A DNA stretch of 64,000 nucleotides from Cornus controversa. Taxonomy: Eukaryota > Streptophyta > Magnoliopsida > Cornales > Cornaceae. The translations under genes were made by a program, and so were the position numbers. Below the pieces are notes generated by a model. It was given only the letters and a program-made list of their open reading frames with translations. It had not been told where the DNA came from and searched no databases. This document shows positions 1-11,529 of this stretch, piece after piece; the first letter of the stretch is position 1, and each line of letters starts with the position of its first letter. The DNA lies in assembly GCA_026545225.1 (NCBI GenBank), contig CM048845.1, positions 99,829,033 through 99,893,032 of the forward strand, written 5' to 3'.

Positions 1-26
1 AGCAACCCCGAGGGATCATAGAAGAT

Positions 27-590
27 GTGCTCATTAAAGTGGACAAGTTCTACTTTTCTGTTGATTTCATTGTACTTGACACTGAGCCGGTTCACAATCC
101 GAAGAGGCACATTCCTGTGATCCTTGGTCGACCTTTCTTAGCTACTGCTGATGCTTGTATAAATTGTAGGTCAGGGATCATGGATATTTCCTTTGGCAAC
201 ATGAAGGTTAAACTTAATATTTTCAATGCTGTTGAGAATCCTCCAGATCAGACTGATGTTTTCTTCATGGACTCTAAAGAGGTGATTGAATCTGTAGATG
301 AAGTAAGGGTGCAAGAAAAACAGAAGGAGAAGAAGGTGTTTGAAGATCAAATTTCTACCATGGTGGTAACTTCTGTATGCACTACACTTTCCAAAACACT
401 TCAGAGGGAGCAATTGTTTGGAGTGTCCGACAACTCCACACCATGGTATGCAGATATTGTGAACTATTTAGCCACGGGAAAAGTGCCAAGAGACTGGACC
501 AAGCGAGAACGTGATCGATTCTTCTCTAAAGTTCATCATTACTTTTGGGAAGATCCAGAGTTATTTAAATATTATCCAGATCAGATTATT
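27..590 (+). mobile_element. Athila-like element: protease C-terminal region remnant
   Basis: The frame contains ILGRPFLATADACIN, the flap/ILGR segment seen after the active site in plant gypsy aspartic proteases, then SGIMDISFGNMKVKLNIFNA and an acidic, lysine-rich spacer. It lies upstream of the integrase of the same element. Only part of the pol region is represented. Assignment is by motif recognition; no search was run. Confidence 0.65.
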
Positions 591-639
591 CGGTGATGCG
601 TCCCAGACCATGAGTTTCAAGATATTCTCAAGTTCTGCC

Positions 640-1742
640 ACTCATTGGCATGTGGAGGCCACTTCAGTGCAAGGAAGACAGCGGCAAAGGTACTTCAATG
701 TGGATTCTTTTGGCCTTATCTGTTTCACGATGCATATGTTTTCTGTAAGACTTGTGATCGTTGTCAAAGATTGGGTTCAATGTCGAGGCGTGATATGATG
801 CCAATGAGCCCCATTCTGGTGGTGGAGATTTTTGATGTTTGGGGAATTGATTTTATGGGACCCTTTCCACCTTCTTTTGGCTACGAATATATTCTGGTTG
901 GAGTGGATTATGTCTCCAAGTGGGTGGAGGCCATTGCAACTCGAACCAATGATCACAAGGTGGTAATCAAATTCATGCATGAGAATATTCTTAGTCGATT
1001 TGGAATTCCTCGAGCCTTGATCAGTGATGGTGGTACTCACTTTTGCAATAAATTCTTGAGAGGTTTGCTTGCTAAATATTCAGTGACACATAAGGTGCCA
1101 ACGCCTTATCATCCTCAAACAAGTGGGCAAGTAGAGCTGTCCAATCGAGAAATTAAGCATGTTCTCGAGAAGACAGTGAGACTAGATAGAAGAGATTGGT
1201 CATTGCGACTGAGCGAAGCACTATGGGCGTATCGGACTGCTTACAAGACCCCTATCAGTATGTCACCATATCGGTTAGTGTATGGGAAAGCATGTCATCT
1301 TCCAGTAGAGATTGAGCACAAGGCACTTTGGGCAATTCGAAAATTCAATTTCGATGCAAAAAGAGCTGGGGAAGAGAGGAAGTTGCAATTGAATGAATTA
1401 GAAGAGTTTAGACGTGATGCTTATGAAAGTTCACGAATTTACAAGGAGAGGACGAAAGCATTTCATGATCGACACATCTCACGAAAGTCCTTCTCTCCAG
1501 GTGATAAAGTGTGGCTCTTCAATTCCAAGCTTCGGTTGTTCCCCGGAAAATTGCGTTCAAGGTGGGATGGACCATTCCAAGTGATTTCAGTTTTTCCTCA
1601 TGGTGCCGTGGAAATTCGAAGCTTTAGAGATAATACTTTGATGAAAGTTAATGGCCAAAGGTTGAAACATTGTGTGGAAGGATGTGTGCCAAGAAGAGAC
1701 GTGGAGTCCGTCGACTTGACGGATCCCGTCTATCCGACTTAA
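640..1742 (+). mobile_element. Athila-like element: integrase
   Basis: The segment shows the end of the zinc-binding HHCC region ([11 protein letters not shown]), then a DDE core: the first Asp in [10 protein letters not shown], the second in [11 protein letters not shown], and Glu in [13 protein letters not shown]. It continues with a GPY/F-like C-terminal part ([20 protein letters not shown]). Plant gypsy integrases insert the double-stranded cDNA into chromosomes. The order protease then integrase fits Ty3/gypsy. It belongs to a broken copy. Confidence 0.85.
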
Positions 1743-2049
1743 TCCCTTCGGAGAGTCAATCGTCTCCTACGGACGTTAAATTGTAGGTTTTGTATGTATT
1801 TCTATCCTTTATTTCTTTTAGTTTTCTTTAATTTTAATTTTTTTTTTTTTTTATTTTAGTTTTCTTAAGTTTTTCTTCAATTCTAGTTGCGTTTTAATGT
1901 TTTTTCTTTGAAGTTTTTGATGTATAAGTTGCTTCCGGAGGATGCCAAGAGGTGTATCGAGGTATTTGGACTCAAGACGGGTGAAAAATCGTGCTCTCGG
2001 TCGACCTTGGGCGATGGAGACTCAAAAATATCAAGTCTCGGTTGACCTT

Positions 2050-2200
2050 GGATGATGGAGGGTCAAACAGGCCTTCAGAAGGGGGATCGATCGCCCCAGA
2101 GAAGGGGGATCGATCGCCCCATGAAATTTCTTGAAGATCAGCCCCACCAGGTGGGCGATCGATCGCCCATCCTTGGGGGGATCGATCGCCCAAGGCAAAA
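2050..2200 (+). repeat. GATCGATC palindrome cluster in the Athila-like spacer
   Basis: Four copies of a palindrome centred on CGATCGATCG, flanked by G and C runs, occur within about 130 bp. The copy at 2153-2168 (GGGCGATCGATCGCCC) is a perfect 16-bp palindrome. The block sits between integrase and envelope-position ORF. A matching block occurs in the reverse-strand element at 17468-17585, so it is a family feature. Confidence 0.8.
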
Positions 2201-2642
2201 ATGTGGGCTGCCCGAATTGTTTTGGTATTTAAAGCTTCCTTATCCTCCTATGTTGCTACTACTTGCATCCTAAGCCTCTTTGAACTCCAATTCAAGTCCT
2301 ATATCATCCGGAAAAATAATTTCTTCAATTAGTGATTATTATACAAGGATTCAACATTGATCAACATCAACTTCAACATCAAAGTGGATCAAAAATCACT
2401 AGTTCTCAAAGGAAGCTCACACTTTTTCAAGTTCAACATCGAAGTAAGTGAAGTTTTTCCTTGAAGAAATTGTTCAAATCTTTTTGAGGGCTTTTGAAGA
2501 CCAAGTTTGGGGGATCAATTTGGTGCAATTACTTGTTCGATTTGGGTGGAAAAATTGCCGGAAAAAGGAGGTTGAAGGTTACAAAAGAATTGTGCACACC
2601 AAGTGTTCGATTTAATTCCTCAATTACACTTTTTCTACTTCT

Positions 2643-3866
2643 ATGGCACCAAAGAGAGCAAGTCACCAAGATGCTTCAAGTTCACGTAATCCTCGCCGAG
2701 CGAGGAATGATCCGACCACAGGTTCTTCACGATCTCGCCGAGACGGTATTCAAGAGAAATGGCATCCAAGGGCGTTGAACTATGAAACAACGTTTGACAT
2801 AGCCGAACTGTATGGTATGTTTCCCGAGACACGATGGGGGATTTCCGACATCCGTCGTCGTCGGTCGGCATCCATTTTTGTTCCACTTTCATCTACTATT
2901 TACCCGAGGCTTGTTAAGGTATTTTATCAAAACTTGATGCCGAAACCTGATGAGCGGGATGTGCTTACTTCTTCCGTAGATGGAACAATAGTTCGAGTGG
3001 ACATGTCATCCATTGCCATTGCCATGGGTTGTCCTCATGAATGCCCAGCTGATTTATCTCATATCTACACTCCTTTACCCGACGAGTTGTCGGTGGGCAA
3101 TGTGGTTGCACGATTGTGTGCCAACCAATTTTCTGGGCCAAAAAGGAATGCAGTTTCAAAGTCTTCAATGCCAAATCATTTATGGTTCCTTGACGCTGTG
3201 CTACTCAAGAATGTATGTCCAATTGGACATAAAACCGAAAGACGTCAAGAGTTCCTCAGAGCCTTATATGCCATACATTTTGGGTATTGGCTGTCATTCC
3301 CACAGATTGTCTGGGGCCAAATGGAGAAATTCTATTCCAAGGTTGTGGCCAAGGTACCAGACAGTGCAAGTGACTAGGAGTTTCCATTCCCTACTATTAT
3401 TCACCAGTTGCTTGTATCACAGGGGTATGCAGTCCACGAGGACGAGCTTGCCTTTCCACATGACCTTCATTATGGCACGTATGACTGGAACTTGAGTCGA
3501 TCTCATATGCACCAGAGAGTCATAGCGACGCCTGGTGAGGTATCTCGGTTGGCCCAAAGAGGAGAGCATGTAGATGTACCACCACCGGTGGACGATCCAG
3601 AGGAGATGGAGGCAGAGGAAGAGGAAGTGCATGCACAGGCTGGTGGCCATGATTATCAATACTTAGAAGGGCAGATTGCTGGGTTGACAGCCCAGTTTGG
3701 CACCTTACAGACAGAGGTCTCCACACAGTTTGGTGCAATGAGAGCAGAGATGGCGGATCACTTTCGTGACACTCGCCAAGAGCAACTAGAGATGAGGAGG
3801 ATGATGCGTGCACTGATGCGCCAAGCAAACTTAGATCCAGATGCTCAGTCACCACCACATCCTTGA
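2643..3866 (+). mobile_element. Athila-like element: envelope-position ORF ('putative plant transposon protein' type)
   Basis: Located about 900 bp after the integrase, where Athila/Calypso elements carry an extra ORF. It starts MAPKRASHQDASSSRNPRRA, a basic Ser/Arg-rich N-terminus, and continues with ETTFDIAELYGMFPETRWGISDI and VDMSSIAIAMGCPHECPADL. I associate this pattern with the plant transposon protein domain of these elements. The C-terminal part has an acidic Glu-rich stretch and a Gln/Met-rich helical region (QFGTLQTEVSTQFGAM) likely to be coiled coil. No transmembrane segment is obvious. The copy is broken. Function in the family is not established. Confidence 0.65.
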
Positions 3867-5528
3867 TAGGAAGGTAACCATCTTTTGTATATTATTTTAT
3901 TTTTAGTTTTTATTTTTCTTTTTATTTCTCTTTTTGTAGTTAGATTTTTATTATGAACAAAAAATTGAAAAATGAAAAAAATATTTTATATTTTATTTTT
4001 TTTGGGATTTTTCTCTTTCATATTTATTTTCACCCATACTATTTTCACTTGATCTTTGGGGTATAGTGGTTTGTTTTGACAGATTGAAACATCCAAGTTT
4101 GGGGGTGTGCTTGCATTACCTTCGTGCTCGTGATGTACTCTATTTTCTTTCCACTACTCTATGGTCCTGGTAACATCGTTCTTACTCTTCTCTTTGCTTT
4201 GATTGATAGTACATTGAGGACAATGTACAGTTTAAGTTTGGGGGTGAGGCGATGCCTATTTTTGTGCTTTATTGCATATGGGGAAAATTTGTGAAATTCT
4301 TCTTGTATTAGGATTTTTATTTATTTTATTTTCTTATATTTATTTTATTTTCTTAGTTTGTTTTTTATTTTATTTTGTTTTATTTTTAGATAGTATGTTT
4401 TGACATGATTCAAAGGATTAATACCTTATGTAGGTGCATAACTTGCAATTTTTGAGTATGTTTTGAATTTTTGAAACCTGTGATTTAAAGTATGTGGTTT
4501 TAATCATGGTTTGCAATAACATGTTTTGGGATGATTAATTTTAGTTTCCTTACATGCACAGACACATTAGCATAATCTTATGGGGTATAAACTTTGGTTT
4601 TGAGTTATTGAGTTACATATGCTTGATATTAATTAGTATCTCTTGAGAATGAGTACCAATGACGTGTTTTACTTGACTTCAATGAAAAAAAAAGAAAAAG
4701 AAAGAGAAAAAAAGTGATGAATAAGCAAATCAATTTGATCCTTTTCATGAGTAACCGGGCCTCTATGCCTCAGGAAGCACGGAGTGTTCGCGTCAAAAGT
4801 GAAAGGGTGAGAAAAGATGAGCATTGGTTGTCTTGATTTGTAGCCTGACTGATTCGAGTAATTAGGTCTCCAGGGTATCTTAAAGCCTAGTGCCCTAAAG
4901 CCATCTGGTTTGGGAGTCACTGACTGAAAGCTTGCTACATGGATCTTTCAGAAAGCTTAATAAATCAAGACATTGCACAACCAATAAAGCAATGAAAAAA
5001 GAATGATGAAAAAAAAAAATGAAAAAGTCATGTATGCATGTTGGGAAGTATGAGTTCAATAAGGGGAGCTAGTGAGTTGAAGGGGTATGTGCCTTAATAT
5101 ATTCAGAACTTGGTTATGCTACATGAGATGACTGCTAGTTCACTTTACACGAGGAAGCTAGAGTTGATTATTTTGAGATATGTTGATGTGAATTATGTGT
5201 GGGGACCATTAATTTGAATTGTGGAATTTGAAAATTTGAAATTATTCTTGAATGCAAGTTTGTAACTATGTATTGTAATCTTCTTCTTGAATTAATGTTG
5301 AAACAGAATTTTGAATATTTGTGGGTAACATTTCTGGAAACCCTCACGAGACTATACTCGTCCACTAGGGGAAACCTAGGGGTTTAAAGGCTTGTTGCAT
5401 ATGCTAAATGCAATCGTTTCTCCCACGAAAGTGGAGTTAGGTAGTTTAGTTAATGTTTAGTTGTTTCTTTGTTTTAGTTTTGTTTTATTCTATTGCTAAG
5501 GGACTAGCAATATGTAAGTTTGGGGGTG
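3867..5528 (+). mobile_element. Athila-like element: 3' non-coding region with repeated polypurine tracts
   Basis: No coding potential in the element's sense direction. AAGTTTGGGGG-type tracts occur at about 4095-4107, 4234-4245 and 5515-5528; the last abuts the LTR and is the likely plus-strand primer. A similar tract lies at 2503-2513. The region is colinear with 15451-17040 (reverse) in the other Athila-like copy. An antisense 83-codon frame at 4669-4920 is discussed under findings. Confidence 0.7.
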
Positions 5529-7156
5529 TGATAGGCGTTGAATGTTACGCATTCTAGCCTCTTAACTTATGTATTTTATTCTCTTAGTGATAGATTATTT
5601 TGTGATTTTACTTTGTTTTAGTGTTTTCTGTATTTTCAGGGCCTTAATAGTTATTTCAGTTAAAACCGTGATTTTGGGCTTTTAAAGAAGACATCCAAGA
5701 TGGTGAGATGAAGCCTACATCAAGGAGATTCACTCAACCATTTATTTCAACTCAAATCAGCCCGAGAAAGAGGTCCAAGAGAATTACAGCTGCTTAAGAA
5801 GGTTTCGGGCCTGAAGCCCAAATCTGCGCATAATGCAGTCTTAATCCCGTTTTGGAAAACGGACCAGAAGTCTTATTTTCGAGCCTCAACTCGACATTAT
5901 TTTCGCGTAGGGTTGAACGAAAATTTGATTCTGCACACTTTTGTATTTCACGAAAATTCCGTGAATCGGACTTTTAGTGGGTCAAAAGTTGGGCCGAAGT
6001 CAGCAGGAAAAACCCACCTGATTAGTGCTGCGGGAAACCCTAATTAATTCCTAATTGGATTAGGACTTTGGTGAATTATCTTGGGGAATAAGAGGAAGAC
6101 TTGGAGGCTGAAGAGGGAGAGCTTACACAGAGATTGGAGAGTCTGAGAGGGCTGAGAAGAGAACAGAAACATATTGCAGAGCCATTGGAGAACGAAGTCA
6201 TACGCGTAATTCAGAAAGATGATGTCTTCTTCCTCAACAGTTGAAGCTTCTTCTTCTACCATGAGCGGCTAGTTCATCCACTAGGGTTTTGATGTAGCCC
6301 TAACAAAGCATCAATGGTTTGATTGTTTTAATTATTGGGGACCTTTATATACATGCATAGATTGTGTAATTGTGAGGATTCTTATTAATGATTGAGCAAT
6401 AAAAGTCTTGTAAATTCAATCTCAATGATTTCTTATCTTGTCTTAGATATTTAGTTGTTGTTATTGAACTCAATCTCTTTTGTTTTCTGTGATCATGAGA
6501 GAGATTATTACACAATGGTAATCACTGAATATATTGTTATGAGCTTTGATGGATTATGCCTAGAGAAGATGAACCATACTGCACCCTAGATTAGAGTAGT
6601 TAGGCAGATGGCCCATGCCAATCGAAGATAGTCCATGGCTTAGCCTTAATCATATGTTATCTTCTTGACGGATGAAGGTGAGCTTGTAGCCACCGACACC
6701 ACTTATGCATGATTGATTCGTGTGTGAGTGTGACTCAAAAAGTATATCAATTAAAATTTTCCACACTTCGCAATAGAACGAATTCCTTGCAGAATAGGGC
6801 TAGAATGCGTAACATTCAACGCCTATCAATGATGTAATTCCCCTATAGTTGATTCAATTGACCATTGATTGTGGAGTTAGTGGTGAAGTCAAACACCCTA
6901 GGTTTCTCTCTTATTATCTTCATTATCTGTTTACCTTTGATTTATTTTATTTTATCTTTTTAATTAGTTAAAAATCAGAATTCTTTTCTTATAAATTTAA
7001 TTAGAATTAGTTCTGTGTTCCAACTCATCAGAACATAATCCCTGAGGTACGATACCCATTCCTTTCGATAGCCCTATTCTGCAAGGAATTCGTTCTATTG
7101 CGAAGTGTGGAAATTTTTAATTGATATATTTTTGAGTCACACTCACACACGAATCA
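5529..7156 (+). mobile_element. Athila-like 3' LTR (copy A)
   Basis: It begins TGATAGGCGTTGAATG directly after the polypurine tract and ends CACACACGAATCA. It is colinear with LTR copies at 7687-9168, 14017-15450 (reverse) and 23043-24546 (reverse), which are about 1.43-1.5 kb. This copy is longer because a 115-bp miniature LTR is inserted at 6714-6828. Ends are TGAT...ATCA. Confidence 0.85.
6714..6828 (-). mobile_element. 115-bp miniature Athila-type LTR inserted in LTR copy A
   Basis: In reverse orientation this piece consists of only the two ends of the same LTR family: the last ~85 bp (TGATTCGTGTGTGAG... on the + strand) and the first ~30 bp (ending CAACGCCTATCA). It is flanked by ATGAT at 6709-6713 and 6829-6833, a perfect 5-bp target-site duplication. 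Sister LTR copies at the same internal position read straight through, confirming an insertion. Confidence 0.85.
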
Positions 7157-7686
7157 CAGCCCCACAATGTTAAGGGTTTCTGATACCTTCCTCTCCCTTA
7201 GGGAGGTGGCATAATATTCTCGGGCAGTGGCCTGATCTCCTTTTAGCTCCCTGACACCATGTTCAGTGGGAAACCAAACGAGGAGGTGATAAGTAGAGGT
7301 CACTGCTCTCATAACATTCAATGTGGCTCTTCCTAGAATGACATTATACGTGGTCGGGCAATCTACCATAAAAAAAAATTACCATCTTAGTGACTTGCCT
7401 GGGGCTTGAACCAGCAATGATCGAGAGGTCGATTGTGCCAAAGGGAAGGAGCTTCTCTCCGGACAAGCCTATGAGTGGAGATTGAGTAGGCTTGAGTCTA
7501 TCCCTCCCAATCAAATGCATCTACAAAAAGGATGTGTGCGGAACTGCCGTTGTTAATTAAAACCCGTCTAATTGCGAAATTGGCGACAACTAATGTTACC
7601 ACGAGGGCATCATCGTGGGGTTGCTGAATTTTCCTCGTGTTATCTTTCAAAAAAGTGATGATTTGATCATCTAGTCGAGGGCACTT
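7157..7686 (-). mobile_element. Reverse-strand Tat-like gypsy fragment (protease region)
   Basis: The reverse strand reads PTTYNVILGRATLNVMRAVTSTYHLL and TEHGVRELKGDQATAREYYATSL, matching the + strand protease region of the Tat-like element at about 11.5-12.0 kb. It is wedged between two Athila-type LTRs, so it looks like residual target DNA left between separate Athila insertions. Fossil. Confidence 0.75.
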
Positions 7687-9168
7687 TGATTGACGTTGAA
7701 TGTTACGCGTTCTAGCCTCTTAACTTATGTATTTTATTTTCTTAGTGATAGATTATTTTGTTATTTTACTTCGTTTTAGTGTTTTCTATATTTTTAGGGC
7801 CTTAATGATTATTTCAGTTAAAATCATGATTTTGGGCTTTTAAAGAAAACATCCAAGATGGTTAGATGAAGCCTACATCAAGGAAATCCATTCAACCATT
7901 TATTTCAACTCAAATCAGCCCAAGGAAGAGGTCCAAGAGAATTACAGCTACTTAAGAAGGTTTTGGGCCTGAAGCCCAAATCTGTGTATAATACAGTCTT
8001 AATCCCGTTTTGAAAAATGGACCAGAAGAGTTATTTTTGAGCCTCAAATCGACCTAATTTTTATATAAGTAAAACAAAATTCGATTCTGCACACTTTTGT
8101 ATTTCACAAAAATTCCGTGAATCAGAATTCTAGTGGGTCAAAAGTCGGGCTGAACGTCAGCAGGAAAAACCCACCTGATTAGTGCTGCGGGAAAACCTAA
8201 TTAATTCCTAATTGGATTAGGACTTTGGTGTATTCTCTTGAGGCATAAAGTGAAGAATTAGAGGCAGAGTTGGGGAGAGATTGGAGAGTCTGAGAGAGCT
8301 TTGGACAGAATAGAAGACATACTTTGTAGAGCCATTAGAGAACGAAGTCATACGCATAATTCAGGAAGATGATGCCTTCTTTCTCAACAGTTGAAGCTTC
8401 TTCTTCTACCATGAGCGGCTAGTTCATCCACTAGGGTTTTGATGTAGCCCTAACAAAGCATCAATGGTTCGATTGTTTTAATTATTGGGGACCTTTATAT
8501 ACATGCATAGATTGTGTAATTTAGAGGATTCTTATTATAAAATTGAGCAATAAAAGTCTTATAAATTCAGTTTCAATGATTTCTTATCTTGTCTTAGATA
8601 TTTAGTTGTTATTATTGAACTCAATTTCTCTTATTTTCTGTGATCATGAGAGCGATTATTACACAATTGTAATCACTGAATATATCACTAAAAGCTTTGA
8701 TGGATTATGCCTAGAGAAAATGAACCATACTGCACCTTAGATTAGAGTAGTTAGGCAGATGGCCCATGCCAATCAAAGATAGTCCATGACTTAGCCTTAA
8801 TAATAGGTTATCTTCTTGACGGATGAAGGTGAGCTTGTAGCCACCGACACCACTTATGTATGATGTAATTCCCCATAGTTGATTCAATTGACCATTGATT
8901 GTGGAGTTAGTGGTGAAGGCAATTACCCTAGATTTATCTCATCTTATTCACTCTCTATTTACTTTGTTTTATGTTATTTTACTTTTTAATTTGTTTAAAA
9001 ATCAGAATCCTTTTCTCCTAAATTTAATTAGAATTAATTCCGTATTCCAACTCATTAGACCATAATCCTTGAGGTTCGACACCCCTTTCGATAGCCCTAT
9101 TGTGCAAGGAATTCGTTCTATTGCGAAGTGTGGTAATTATAATTTGAGACACACTCACACAAGAATCA
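7687..9168 (+). mobile_element. Athila-type 5' LTR (copy B)
   Basis: It starts TGATTGACGTTGAATG and ends CACACAAGAATCA, colinear along its length with copy A. It is followed 5 bp later by a primer-binding site, so it is a 5' LTR. No matching 3' LTR in the same orientation is visible in the window. Confidence 0.8.
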
Positions 9169-9173
9169 ATTTT

Positions 9174-9191
9174 TGGCGCTGTTGCCGGGGA
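9174..9191 (+). promoter_or_regulatory. Primer-binding site, tRNA-Asp type, and Athila leader
   Basis: TGGCGCTGTTGCCGGGGA follows the LTR end. Athila-lineage elements are known to use a tRNA-Asp-type site of nearly this sequence. The leader continues to about 9328, where the Tat-like LTR interrupts it. Confidence 0.75.
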
Positions 9192-9328
9192 TTATTTATT
9201 TGATTGATTGGATTTTACAGAATTAATTTTAATTGAATTTTTAGTTTAGGAATTTTGTTTTTATATTTTGTTTTTGTTTTACTTTCAGGTACTTTTTGCT
9301 AATATATGCAAGGTCGTCGTTTTGTAGC

Positions 9329-9675
9329 TGATAGAGTATTTGACTAGAATTACAAAACGTGTAACGTGAAGGATGAGTTCAGAGTGACATGGATAGGAAG
9401 TTTATTTTAACCAGGACTTTTCTATCTCCAAGAGTTAGTCTTTTACCATGACACAATCTCACTTGGCTGCTATAAATACAGAGGCGATCCATATACCAGG
9501 TATGCAATTAATACCTTCTGAGTTCCTTTACAGCTCTGAAAAACCCTTTCGATTTCTGACTTTATCGTCGGAGTGCAGTCGGCCAGTATTGTGCCGGTGC
9601 CCCTTCGATTACTCTTCTCTTGTCCTTTTTATAGGTTGGTGTTTGACCAGTTTGGGGTGGATTTTTACTTCATCA
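9329..9675 (+). mobile_element. Tat-like 5' LTR
   Basis: It starts TGATAGAGTATTTGACTAG and ends CTTCATCA. The same LTR family occurs at 50079-50404 and 52168-52596. A TATA box (TATAAATACAG, from 9471) sits in a position suited to the LTR promoter. Confidence 0.8.
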
Positions 9676-9676
9676 G

Positions 9677-9695
9677 TTGGCACCGTCTGTGGGAA
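9677..9695 (+). promoter_or_regulatory. Primer-binding site, tRNA-Arg type (Tat/Ogre)
   Basis: TTGGCACCGTCTGTGGGAA begins 1 bp after the LTR. The non-coding relative at 50406 has TTGGCGCCGTCTGTGGGAA. This is the site type I know from Tat/Ogre elements. Confidence 0.75.
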
Positions 9696-9789
9696 ACGAA
9701 CACAAAATCTGACTGTCCTATTCGAATCATACACGAAGCATGATACACTTTTGATCTGGACTGGAGACCACGGCCATACAGGATCCCCC

Positions 9790-11350
9790 TGTTGGCCAAG
9801 GTCCTCCAGTACATGACCTGTCTAGCCAAGGCAACCCCCCGGTCGCGCAGGATCTTCCCATCGGTACTGACCCCCCAAACGCACCGGACCCGACAGCCGA
9901 TCCACCCGCAGGTCATGGAGGTACGCAGCCCCCTGGACAGGCGGACTTCCTGGGGACACACCCCGAAGTCCCAAACGACCAGGGGCGTGTCGCAGCGTTG
10001 GAGCACCAGGTCCAGAACTTAAATCAAAGTCTGGTCCAATTGCTCCAGCAAAATGCGGCGATTCTGCAACGCCTCCCTCCTGTGGCACCGATGCCGTCAC
10101 CAAGTTACGTAAGGACTGTTGATCCTGAGGAGGACGGTGTTTGGAGAAAAAGTGAAGCACTGATAGAGGATGCGGCTCAGAGTCACGTGAGAGGTGGGAC
10201 GAATCAGAGCCGTTTGGTCTCTCCTGAAAGGAACCAACCCCATGGGGATTCAGCATCCCTTGCTTATCACGATATGGAGATACATGATCTAAGAGCCAGG
10301 GTAGAAAGCATGGCCCATGCCATAAGAGGGAAATGTCCTGCCATGATAGAAGATTTGGTCTAGCAAACCAACCTCCCTTTCTCTGCAGGGGTAATAAACT
10401 GTCCCCTGCCCCCCAGGTTCAAGATGCCCACCGTGGAAAGCTTTGACGGGACTAAGGACCCGCTAGACCACCTGGAAACTTACAAGGCCTTGATGCATCT
10501 TCAGGCAGTACCCGACGAGATCATGTGCAGAGCCTTTCCCACTACATTGAAGGGCTCCGCCAGGTCCTGGTTCAATAGTCTAAAGCCATCAACTATCCGT
10601 TCTTTCAACGAGCTGAGCTAACTATTTGTTGGCAATTTCATTGCTGCCCGGAGGCACAGGAAACCTGCTACCTATCTCCTGAATGTAAGGCAAGCTAAGG
10701 GAGAATCGTTGCGGGACTATATCAATCGATTCAACAGAGAAATGTTATAGGTAGATGCCTTGGATGACAAGGTGGCCGTTACCGCGTTCATGGGAGGGCT
10801 ATTACCCTCTAAATTCCTATACTCTGTTTCTAAGCATCCCCCTGAAAGCATGTCCAAATTACTTGTGAAAGCCCAGAAATACATGAATGCCGAGGATACC
10901 CTTGATGCTCGAAGGGAAAAAGGTGATAGCGACAAAAAGCTGGACAGGAAAAGGGGAGGACAACCGAGCAAAGAGGAACGGAACCCCAAGTGCGACAGAG
11001 TATCACAGAAACAGAATGACAGGACCGCGCCCCGTGAAAGGGGGTTCAGTTTCACCCCATTGAACGCTCCTATAAGCCAGATCCTCCTCCACGTCCAGGA
11101 TGACCCAGTTGTGTCATGGCCTCCGAAGTTAAGAACTGATCCGGCCAGGAGATCTCATGACAAATATTGTAGGTTCGATCGTGATCATGGCCATGATACC
11201 AATGAATGCATGGATTTGAAAAGGCAGATTGAGAATTTAATTCAAAGGGGCCAATTGCGGAGATTTGTGGCCGGCGGGGGGCACAGAACGCAGAATCAGA
11301 CGCAGGATGTAAATGGGGGTACGACTCGCAAGAACCCTCCAATAGGGGAA
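9790..11350 (+). mobile_element. Tat-like element: gag region
   Basis: Matches the plant retrotransposon gag pattern: KMPTVESFDGTKDPLDHLETYKA and FPTTLKGSARSWFNSLKPSTI (10.42-10.6 kb), then AVTAFMGGLLPSKFLYSVSKHPPESM. A short zinc-knuckle-like motif CRFDRDHGHDTNEC lies near 11.17 kb. It forms the capsid-like particle in intact relatives. This copy is broken. Confidence 0.75.
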
Positions 11351-11529
11351 ATTAGAGTCATCTCAGGAGGAGTCGGGGGGGGGGGGGGCGGGGAGTCTAA
11401 CACCGCTCGCAAAGCACATGCTAGAAAAGTCAGAAATTTCTCTGAAGTCGGTGAGGTGAGCCAGTCACCCGCCAAGTGCCCTCGGTTGAACGACCAGATC
11501 ATAACTTTTTCAGAGGATGACGCCAAAAA

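Larger units (their letters stand above)
1..7156 (+). mobile_element. Athila-like Ty3/gypsy retrotransposon, 3' portion (left end outside window)
   Basis: In order on the + strand I see a protease-like remnant, an integrase, a palindrome-rich spacer, an ORF in the envelope position typical of Athila/Calypso elements, a long non-coding stretch with polypurine tracts, and a 3' LTR. The tRNA-Asp-type primer site next to a sister LTR at 9174-9191 supports the Athila assignment. The copy is a fossil with several breaks; the 5' part lies outside the window. Directly right of its LTR is a reverse-strand Tat-type fragment, so it probably inserted into an older Tat element. Confidence 0.8.

Noticed and set aside
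1972-2273. Overlapping frames reading GDRSP and AIDPP repeats on both strands
   Set aside because: Both are translations of the same GATCGATC palindromes; a palindrome yields similar peptides on each strand.
6044-6262. Frames in LTRs (6044-6262 reverse, 23806-24036) as genes
   Set aside because: They lie inside LTR copies and vary between copies; more likely LTR leader sequence.
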